From Bordetella parapertussis (GTDB taxonomy: Bacteria; Pseudomonadota; Gammaproteobacteria; Burkholderiales; Burkholderiaceae_B): a stretch of DNA of 12,705 bases. The position numbers and the translations under genes are program-made. How positions within the stretch are numbered: the first letter of the stretch is position 1; every line of letters begins with the position of its first letter. The stretch covers positions 1 to 12,705 of the forward strand of contig CAMDNZ010000068.1 in NCBI GenBank assembly GCA_945903445.1, read 5' to 3'. Below are positions 7,204 through 12,705 of this stretch, in pieces. The notes beneath the pieces are model-generated. The model did not search any database. It saw nothing but the letters and a program-made list of their open reading frames with translations, and had not been told where the DNA came from.

Positions 7204-7404
7204 TGGAAAGCGCATGCCGAAGGTATGCACTGCACGGCAAGGACGCAGCCACAGTCCTGCGCGGGCGTGCAGCCGACGGCGGCCCAACACACCTCGCAAT
7301 CTGTGCCACCAACTCGTGGCACACACAACGCGCAGCCTGCCTGGTCGGGCTAACATCTCGGCCACGTGCCCACACATCGCTTGAGTGCGTACGTCCAGAA
7401 TCAT
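7048..7404 (-). CDS. DUF192-family small protein at the end of the tad operon
   Basis: This 118-residue protein matches the DUF192 pattern: a basic N-terminal half (SWWHRLRGVLGR near residue 31), GLWLRPCRAVHTFGM (50-64, the family's W.xC..VHTxxM block), FPLTVVFLD (66-74) and HLRPNRIV (85-92). Function is unknown; DUF192 folds as a small beta barrel. Many members have a signal peptide, but none is seen here. The start is ATG 7404-7402, overlapping the tadC stop by 4 bases (ATGA), so it is probably translated with the pilus genes. Conservation stops near AWSVVEF (residue 103). The last 15 residues are read from the antisense of the amidase 3' end, which suggests the native C-terminus was lost. 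A longer open frame exists upstream to 7803, but that part is the shadow of tadC. Confidence 0.8.
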   Translation of the reverse strand: MILDVRTQAMCGHVAEMLARPGRLRVVCATSWWHRLRGVLGRRRLHARAGLWLRPCRAVHTFGMRFPLTVVFLDRSDRCIKIVRHLRPNRIVLCCRAWSVVEFSDTNWDASGNDRGVT

Positions 7405-8330
7405 TGCGATCCTTCTATCATGGTCATGAGAATTGGAAATCCAATCACGAGAAACGTACACGGAAAAATACATAGCACCAAAGGCACCAATAGTTTGACG
7501 GGCGCCAGCATGGCGAGCCGTTCGGCACGTTCGAAACGAGCATCGTGTTGCGCCTCGGCCAGCTCGCGTAACGCATCGCCCAGACTGGTTCCCATACGTG
7601 CCGACTGCGACATAGCATCGACCCACGCACGCACCGATGCTGACGGCAAGCGTCGAGCCAAGTCGAGATAGGCTTGATCGCGAGCCACGCCCGTACGCAG
7701 CTCCGACAGCATGTGACAGATCTCTGCTTGCAACACGCCGGGCGGCCCCACCTGGGCGCAGGTATGCAGCGCACCTTGCGTACTGCTTCCTCCCTGCACG
7801 CACAAAGCCAGCAGGTCAAGCACCAAGGGCAACTCGCGTTCGACCTCGGCCACCCGAGCGACACGACGGCGACGCAGCCAGAATACCGGAGCAGACGCGC
7901 CCCACAGCGCCGCGCTCGTGCAACTCGCCCATGCAAGCATCGGATGACCGGACGGTAGCGCCAGCATCCAGACTGCGGCAGCAAAGAGAGACGCCGCGCC
8001 ACTGGCAAAGCATTGCGCCAAAGCGAGATGAGCGTGCGTGACCATCGGCGCCAACCCGGACGCGGCCAACAAAGCGGCGCTCCCTTCGCTCACGGGCAGC
8101 CAGCGTCCGCAATGGCGTTCGCCCCGTAATAACAGCGGCCACGCCCAACGCCAAAGTGTCGGCAACCTGCGCGATGCAACGATATGAGCGGCGGCTTCGA
8201 CAGGCCGATGCCAGGCGCGTGCATGTGCGCCACTTCCCCACACCAACAAGACGTACATCGCCCCAGCCACTGCGACAGCCGACGTGCAGACGACAAGTGC
8301 ATAAAACCCACCGCCCGCACCCGAAGTCAT
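7401..8330 (-). CDS. tadC: TadC-like pilus platform protein (type II secretion F domain)
   Basis: This is the second of the paired inner-membrane platform proteins of the tad/Flp pilus, working with TadB and the TadA motor. From ATG 8330 it has 309 residues: an N-terminal helix, a central pair of hydrophobic segments (about 100-150), a T2SSF domain (about 168-290) containing VERELPLVLDLLALCVQGG and RMGTSLGDALRELAEAQ, and a C-terminal helix (LLVPLVLCIFPCTFLVIGFP). The open frame extends upstream to 8777, but that part overlaps tadB and has no family similarity. The start overlaps the tadB stop by ATGA and the stop overlaps the DUF192 start by ATGA. The symbol is assigned by order and family. 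Confidence 0.88.
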   Translation of the reverse strand: MTSGAGGGFYALVVCTSAVAVAGAMYVLLVWGSGAHARAWHRPVEAAAHIVASRRLPTLWRWAWPLLLRGERHCGRWLPVSEGSAALLAASGLAPMVTHAHLALAQCFASGAASLFAAAVWMLALPSGHPMLAWASCTSAALWGASAPVFWLRRRRVARVAEVERELPLVLDLLALCVQGGSSTQGALHTCAQVGPPGVLQAEICHMLSELRTGVARDQAYLDLARRLPSASVRAWVDAMSQSARMGTSLGDALRELAEAQHDARFERAERLAMLAPVKLLVPLVLCIFPCTFLVIGFPILMTMIEGSQ

Positions 8331-9184
8331 ACTCGTATTCTCACGATTCGCCGAATCAAATATCCGCCGCACAACTCCAGTACAAAAATCAGCGCCAACA
8401 CGGCCCATCCCTCGGGGGTATGCCAAAAAACCGTCATCATCTCGGGGGCGAGCGCCGACAGGACAATCAGTAGCACCATCGGCAAGATACCGACCACAAT
8501 GGCTTGCATTCGCCCCTGACTGGTCAAGGTTCGGACTCGCGTATCGACTTGCAGACGGCGGCGTTGCATTCGTGCGAACTGTTCGAGCAGACGGCTGAGA
8601 TCGCCCCCTGTCTCGGCGGCGACCCGCAGCGTAGCGGTTAATAAGCCAATCGCCTCGGTTCCTAAACGCTCCTCCAAATGCGCCAGCGCCTCTGCAAACG
8701 GCACACCCACGCGTTGCTCTCGAAGCATCAGCCCGACTTCTTGCGCCAACGGCGTCGGGGTGTGATCGGCGGCCCACCGCAACGCGGCCGGTAAGCTGGC
8801 GCCAGCACGTAAGGCTGCCGCCATGCCACGGGCCGCATCCGGCAACTGCGTGTCGATGCGAGCCAGGCGTCGGTGCCGCAGTATCGTCAAGGCGATGCGT
8901 GGCAAGGGCGCCACCATGACGGCAGCGACCACACCGATTATCCGACTACCGCTTGCCCCCCAGACAATCAGCGCTGCGCCTGCACACGCCATCAGATTGA
9001 TGCGCCACATCATGTCGGGTGCCAGGAATAAAAATATCTCGCTCAAGCCCGCCTGCGCATCCAGGGTATAGCGAACGCGCCAACGCGCCATGGCGCGGCG
9101 GATACTGCCGTAGCCCAAGGCGACGACGCTCGCTACTCCTAGCCCCGTCATCGCGACAGCGATCCACGCCCATGTCTCTGTCAC
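8327..9184 (-). CDS. tadB: TadB-like pilus platform protein (type II secretion F domain)
   Basis: This inner-membrane platform protein of the tad pilus is predicted to contact TadA. From GTG 9184 it has 285 residues: an N-terminal helix (about 7-25), a helix pair (about 60-98), a T2SSF domain (about 110-235) with QLPDAARGMAAALRAGASLPAAL and LRVAAETGGDLSRLLEQFA, and C-terminal helices (IVVGILPMVLLIVLSAL and a last one ending in LIRRIVRIRV). The GTG start is chosen because it overlaps the tadA stop as GTGA, matching the other junctions. The longer open frame to 9394 lies over tadA and has no family similarity. Confidence 0.88.
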   Translation of the reverse strand: MTETWAWIAVAMTGLGVASVVALGYGSIRRAMARWRVRYTLDAQAGLSEIFLFLAPDMMWRINLMACAGAALIVWGASGSRIIGVVAAVMVAPLPRIALTILRHRRLARIDTQLPDAARGMAAALRAGASLPAALRWAADHTPTPLAQEVGLMLREQRVGVPFAEALAHLEERLGTEAIGLLTATLRVAAETGGDLSRLLEQFARMQRRRLQVDTRVRTLTSQGRMQAIVVGILPMVLLIVLSALAPEMMTVFWHTPEGWAVLALIFVLELCGGYLIRRIVRIRV

Positions 9185-10797
9185 GATGGCGGGCCGCTTT
9201 GCGGGTCGAACCATTCCATCGGCACAGCATGTCCGATCGTACGCCAGGCTTCGACACAAGCTGGTACCACGCCCGTGGCGCTGGCACGCGATGCACCGCG
9301 GAGCCGCTGAAAAATGGACTGAACCTGAATGGTACCGCCTTCCAGACCGCCCACCTCGGCGATGTGCGTCACTACCCTGCGACCATCCCCCCAACGCGCC
9401 TGCTGGACGACGATATCGACCGCCGAAGCGATGTGCTCACGCACCGCTGCCAGAGGCAGGCCCATACCCGCCATCAAAATCATGGTTTCGAGACGGCCCA
9501 AAGCATCGCGCGGTGCGTTGGCGTGAAGCGTCGTCAGCGATCCTTCGTGACCCGTATTCATGGCCGCCAGCATATCGAACGCCTCCGAACCTCGACACTC
9601 GCCGACTACAATGCGGTCGGGCCGCATGCGTAGCGCATTACGCACCAGATCGCGTATGTCGATCCGTCCCCGGCCTTCCAGGTTGGCGGGCCGAGCCTCC
9701 AACGCGACGACGTGCCCGTGCGCCAATTGCAGTTCGGCAGCATCTTCGACCGTCACGATACGCTCATGGGGTGCGATCAGACCGGCAAGAATATTCAATA
9801 GCGTGGTCTTGCCGGCGCCCGTTCCCCCGGACACGACGATATTGCGACGCTGCTCGACGCAAGCCGTCAGAAACCCCGCCATCGCGTCCGTCAATGCGCC
9901 AGCTGTCACCAGATCATGCAGCATCAATCGCCGACGCGAGAACTTGCGAATGGTCAGTACGGGACCTCGCAGCGCGACTGGCGCGATGACGGCATTGACG
10001 CGCGAACCGTCGGGTAGGCGCGCGTCCACCATGGGGGAGCTCTCGTCTATGCGCCGACCCAGCGGAGACACGATTCGTTCTATGACGGCCCGCAACGACG
10101 CATCGCCGGTGAACGTCATGGGATGCTGGCATAAACGCCCAGCCCGCTCCGTAAATATACGGTCCGGGCCATTGACCATGATCTCGGTGACCGAATCGTC
10201 GGCCAGCAGGGGTTCCAGGGGCCCCAATCCCACTGCCTCGGCTAAAACGCCGTCTAGCAAGATTTCCTTGTCAGCGGGCGCGCATAGTTCGGCATGGTTT
10301 TCGAGCAATTCGGTCAGTAATTCGTGCGCCCGGGCGCGCAAGTGAAGGTCGCTCATGTCGGCGACATTCTCCCGGCGCAAATCCAGGCTTTCCAGCAAAA
10401 GAGTGTGTAGGCGTGCATGCGCTGCACTGGGTGCGGTTCTCGCAGCGACAGGCAAAACGATTGCCTCGACGGTATGGGCGTCGACGGTCATTGCTTCAGT
10501 GTCCGGATCGAGCGACGTGACGACCAGGGTATAGGGGCCGACCTCCAAGGCATCGTTCGGGCCTAAGGGCGTGGGGGCCACGACTCGCGTGCCATTGATG
10601 CGCGTGCAGCCCCATCCACCGTTATCGTCCACCCACAGCGTACTGTGTCGAGAGCGAAGTACCGCATGCTGGCGTGCGACGCGCCAATGCGACAAACAAA
10701 CCGCGCACGATGGATCGCGACCGATGAAAACCGGGGCGATCACATGCCACTGGCGTAGACACGCATCGCGCGAGCGCTGTTCGATCGTCACCCTCAT
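9181..10797 (-). CDS. tadA: TadA/CpaF secretion ATPase with N-terminal FHA domain
   Basis: This is the cytoplasmic hexameric ATPase that powers tad pilus assembly, 538 residues. The C-terminal motor is complete: Walker A GGTGAGKT (324-331), Asp box TVEDAAEL (349-356), Walker B region RIVVGE (395-400) and His box LTTLHANAPRDALGRLE (421-437), all typical of CpaF/TadA. An FHA domain is fused in front (about 23-93): FIGRDP (GR at 26-27), ARQHAVL (41-47) and INGTRV (67-72). The Ser usually seen in the SRxH phosphothreonine loop is Ala41, and the NGT turn before ING reads GCT, so phosphopeptide binding may be weak or altered. A helical linker (about 125-200) joins the two parts. ATG 10797 overlaps the secretin stop as ATGA. 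Confidence 0.93.
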   Translation of the reverse strand: MRVTIEQRSRDACLRQWHVIAPVFIGRDPSCAVCLSHWRVARQHAVLRSRHSTLWVDDNGGWGCTRINGTRVVAPTPLGPNDALEVGPYTLVVTSLDPDTEAMTVDAHTVEAIVLPVAARTAPSAAHARLHTLLLESLDLRRENVADMSDLHLRARAHELLTELLENHAELCAPADKEILLDGVLAEAVGLGPLEPLLADDSVTEIMVNGPDRIFTERAGRLCQHPMTFTGDASLRAVIERIVSPLGRRIDESSPMVDARLPDGSRVNAVIAPVALRGPVLTIRKFSRRRLMLHDLVTAGALTDAMAGFLTACVEQRRNIVVSGGTGAGKTTLLNILAGLIAPHERIVTVEDAAELQLAHGHVVALEARPANLEGRGRIDIRDLVRNALRMRPDRIVVGECRGSEAFDMLAAMNTGHEGSLTTLHANAPRDALGRLETMILMAGMGLPLAAVREHIASAVDIVVQQARWGDGRRVVTHIAEVGGLEGGTIQVQSIFQRLRGASRASATGVVPACVEAWRTIGHAVPMEWFDPQSGPPS

Positions 10798-12332
10798 GAT
10801 GCAGACGCCTTATCTTGCTGGGTCCATTGAGATTTAGGACCGCGATGCCAGGTGTCGTCGACCGTACCCGCGATGTCGCTGCCTGGCGCATGAGGTAGCC
10901 ATTGCGAAGGCACGCCTTGTGACGAGCGCTTCAGTGGCACGTTCATGATGGGAGGCGTTTGTCTGGATGCCTCGGTCAATGCCGTGGCGCGACGCACCCG
11001 CTCGGCCAAAGCCGGATTGTGCTCGTCGACAATAGTCGGCGTGACGAAAATCGCCAGCTCGACGTCTCGTCGATTCTGGCGTCTAGCACCGAACAATGCG
11101 CCAACTATTGGGATGCTGCGCAGTCCTGGAATACCGGTATGCGAGTCGGTACGATCATGGGAAAGAAATCCTGCCAAGACCAGGGTTCTACCCGAGGCGA
11201 CGTTGAACTCGGTCGCAGCGCGCCGAGTCTTGAGTGCCGGACCATTGTCGCCCATCAGCTGGTCGTCAACGGCGCTCGCTTCGACGGTGATGTGGGCGCG
11301 CACAATACCATTGCGCTCGGCGCGAGGTGTCATTTGTAGACTTACGCCATAGGGTTTGAATTGCGTAGTCGCTCGGTTATTACTGTCGATGTGCTTGTAA
11401 GGAACTTCGCCGCCGGCCAGGAACTCTGCCGTGGCCCCGCTACGCGCCAGCAACTGAGGTTGAGCCAGCACGACGGCCTCGCCCGACTCGGCCAGTGCAC
11501 GAAGACGCGCAGACCACAGTGCATTGACCCCCAAAATACCGGCCAACGGCGCGTTCGTGCCCGGTCGGGCCACAGGGGCTGCGCCAGGGCGCTCGGTGAC
11601 CGAACGCCCTCCCCACGCATCCCATGCAGCACCGACGTGTATGCCGCCCTCTGGCCCGGCTCCCCAGTCCATGCCGAACTCCAACAGACGCGAACGAGGA
11701 ATCTCCACGACTTGTACATCCAGCATGATCATCTGCTCCCAACCGACATCGCTGGTGAAGTCGATGATGTCGGGATAGCGTTGCGCAAGACTGGCAATGC
11801 GTGTTCGGTCGGCATCCGACAGTGCACTGCCGTCGATGACGATCGTTCCGCCGACGACCCGGCTGCGTGCGGTGGGCACATCTTGCAGCAGCGCCTGGAG
11901 TTCGGCTTGAATCTGACGGCCGGCTGCAGCCTCCACCGTGATGTCGTAATCGTCCCGCACATCCTCGGACCGCCAGATATGCAATGTCGAACGTCCCGGA
12001 TTTCGTGCGAAGACCAACACCTCCTTGCCTTCGATCACGACGGCCTCCAGCACATCGCCTTGCCCTACCGCCACACGTTGTACGCCATTTGCGCGAAATA
12101 CCTGAGTCTGTCCAACCACCAAATCGATTGACGCAAACGCGCGGCGGTCAACCATAGCTTGCACGGCACGCGAAGGCGTAGTCTCGGGCGGCGGCATGGA
12201 AGCGACGGATGGCGCAGTCGGTTGAGCGGCGGCGGGCCGAGCAGCACGACACGGCAATACCGACACGAAGAGCGCGACGAAGATGACGACGACCATAACC
12301 GTTTTGTCGAGCAAGGCGGCTATCGTTCTCAT
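10794..12332 (-). CDS. rcpA: RcpA/CpaC outer-membrane secretin of the tad pilus
   Basis: This forms the outer-membrane channel through which the pilus passes. The 512 residues start with a signal peptide (hydrophobic core about 11-26, likely cut near CRA|A at 30/31). A Pro/Ala-rich stretch follows, then the pilus-assembly N-terminal domain (about 66-135, with ASIDLVVGQTQVF and LHIWR) and a BON-like segment (about 140-195). The secretin domain spans about 200-435. It contains MLDVQVVEI, a VLAQPQLLARSG strand, GGEVPY and the C-terminal signature IPGLRSIPIVGALFG (401-415) followed by ELAIFVTPTIV. A tail of about 75 polar residues follows. The length is normal for the family. Both ends overlap neighbours by ATGA. 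It appears intact even though the gene upstream is cut by an IS. Confidence 0.93.
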   Translation of the reverse strand: MRTIAALLDKTVMVVVIFVALFVSVLPCRAARPAAAQPTAPSVASMPPPETTPSRAVQAMVDRRAFASIDLVVGQTQVFRANGVQRVAVGQGDVLEAVVIEGKEVLVFARNPGRSTLHIWRSEDVRDDYDITVEAAAGRQIQAELQALLQDVPTARSRVVGGTIVIDGSALSDADRTRIASLAQRYPDIIDFTSDVGWEQMIMLDVQVVEIPRSRLLEFGMDWGAGPEGGIHVGAAWDAWGGRSVTERPGAAPVARPGTNAPLAGILGVNALWSARLRALAESGEAVVLAQPQLLARSGATAEFLAGGEVPYKHIDSNNRATTQFKPYGVSLQMTPRAERNGIVRAHITVEASAVDDQLMGDNGPALKTRRAATEFNVASGRTLVLAGFLSHDRTDSHTGIPGLRSIPIVGALFGARRQNRRDVELAIFVTPTIVDEHNPALAERVRRATALTEASRQTPPIMNVPLKRSSQGVPSQWLPHAPGSDIAGTVDDTWHRGPKSQWTQQDKASAS

Positions 12333-12560
12333 GGCTCGAAGCCCAAGTCGCCGTTCGACATCTGCGCAGGATCGACGCTAGTGGTGGTGGCATCCGCCGC
12401 AAGACGGCTTCCATAGAGCACCGGCACGATGCGCGGCGTACGGACTGGCGTGGGGCGCGCCAGTCCCAGAACGACTTGCACGTCGTTAGCTAGTGGTGCG
12501 AGGGCCTGCCGGGTATCGACAGCCAGGTCATGTCTGAGCGCGACGCTCAGAGCGCTGAAT
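12329..12560 (-). pseudogene. rcpC: RcpC/CpaB pilus assembly protein, C-terminal remnant cut by an IS
   Basis: The - strand frame from 12559 to TGA 12331-12329 encodes 76 residues including ALSVALRHDLAVDT, NDVQVVLGLARP and RIVPVLYGSR. This matches the end of CpaB/RcpC, the periplasmic tad pilus subunit that precedes the secretin gene in these operons. The frame hits a stop just inside the IS (TGA 12574-12572) and no start is left. The 5' part of the gene is either beyond the IS or deleted. The remnant ends in an ATGA overlap with the secretin start, which confirms frame and order. Identification rests on position plus a short conserved tail. Confidence 0.75.
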
Positions 12561-12586
12561 TGTATTAGTCAAAACTTAATCTGACA
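12561..12586 (+). repeat. IS left terminal inverted repeat (IRL)
   Basis: It starts TGTATTAG and ends TTAATCTGACA. It matches the reverse complement of 119-144 at 20 of 26 positions, with the inner 11 bases identical. Confidence 0.75.
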
Positions 12587-12599
12587 TTTTCGTTAACCT

Positions 12600-12613
12600 A
12601 GGGCAAGAGCCCT
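12600..12613 (+). promoter_or_regulatory. Small hairpin in the IS leader before the transposase
   Basis: AGGGC (12600-12604) pairs perfectly with GCCCT (12609-12613) around an AAGA loop, just upstream of AAAGGA (12615-12620), the likely ribosome-binding site. It could affect translation or entry of outside transcripts, but it is short. Confidence 0.35.
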
Positions 12614-12630
12614 GAAAGGAAAAGTCAGAG

Positions 12631-12705
12631 ATGAACATGGCCCAGAATCATAAGGTAATCCGAAACAAGATAGGGCTGCTGAAGCTAGCCGAGCAGCTGG
12701 ACAAT
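12631..12705 (+). CDS. IS481-family-like transposase, N-terminal fragment (25 aa visible)
   Basis: ATG 12631 opens a frame that runs to the window edge; the visible protein starts MNMAQNHKVIRNKIGLLK and continues LAEQLDN. This resembles the N-terminal helix-turn-helix region of IS481-type transposases, whose KxGLLKLAEQLGNVS-type start I recognise from memory. An alternative start is ATG 12637. AAAGGA at 12615-12620 is a suitable Shine-Dalgarno for 12631. The catalytic domain is outside the window, so intactness is unknown. The C-terminal fragment at 3-107 is probably from another copy of the same element. Confidence 0.75.
   Translation, partial: MNMAQNHKVIRNKIGLLKLAEQLDN

Larger units (their letters stand above)
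12561..12705 (+). mobile_element. Left end of an IS481-like insertion sequence (partial, runs off window)
   Basis: The element starts with a 26-bp inverted repeat (12561-12586) matching the IS end at 119-144. It continues through a short leader to a transposase start at 12631. It points in the same direction as the copy at the left edge. It interrupts rcpC in the opposite orientation, with the junction between 12560 and 12561. Confidence 0.8.

Noticed and set aside
8331..8777. N-terminal extension of the tadC frame
   Set aside because: It overlaps tadB in another frame and lacks similarity; the ATGA start at 8330 fits the operon pattern.
9185..9394. N-terminal extension of the tadB frame
   Set aside because: It lies over the tadA 3' end and is Arg/Cys/Ser-rich without family similarity; the GTGA start at 9184 is preferred.
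9186..9989. 267-residue + strand open frame opposite tadA
   Set aside because: The translation is rich in Arg/Pro/Ala with no domain pattern and runs antisense to the conserved motor domain of tadA.

Overview
The window reads as a chromosomal segment of a betaproteobacterium, probably Burkholderiales and most likely an Alcaligenaceae relative (Bordetella/Achromobacter-like). This rests on the gene set: a BrkB/YihY-type membrane protein followed by a CBS protein, then dusA, a fructosamine-kinase-fold (type II) homoserine kinase, a BPSS1780-type membrane protein and a tad pilus cluster. Base composition looks moderately GC-rich, which is low for Bordetella itself. The species cannot be named from the sequence alone.

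Layout: (1) 1-144 is the right end of an IS481-like insertion sequence, with the last 34 codons of its transposase and a 26-bp terminal inverted repeat. (2) 157-1960 (+) holds yihY/brkB-like and a two-CBS-domain protein, overlapping by 17 bp. (3) 1965-2963 (-) is dusA, convergent with the CBS gene. (4) 3057-4856 (+) holds thrB and a six-helix BPSS1780-family protein. (5) 4963-7203 (+) is a lipoprotein-type amidase broken by one in-frame TAA at 6388-6390. (6) 7048-12560 (-) is a tad/Flp pilus block in transcription order rcpC/cpaB (5' part lost), rcpA/cpaC secretin, tadA/cpaF with an N-terminal FHA domain, tadB, tadC and a DUF192 gene. (7) 12561-12705 is the left end of a second IS copy of apparently the same type, in the same orientation, inserted into rcpC.

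How the genes relate: the pilus genes are joined by five successive 4-nt stop/start overlaps, so they look like one translationally coupled operon for the secretin, motor ATPase and inner-membrane platform of a tight-adherence pilus. The IS cuts the operon off from its promoter side and from any pilin, peptidase or pseudopilin genes, so the machine is incomplete within this window. thrB is threonine biosynthesis, dusA is tRNA modification, and the remaining genes are membrane or regulatory proteins of uncertain role.

Signs of decay and rearrangement stand out: IS copies in direct orientation at both edges, a truncated rcpC, a nonsense-interrupted amidase, a 24-bp in-frame tandem duplication in yihY, and a tail-to-tail overlap in which the amidase and DUF192 each end in sequence borrowed from the other. 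No tRNA, rRNA or CRISPR array was seen, and no gene-free stretch exceeds about 110 bases.
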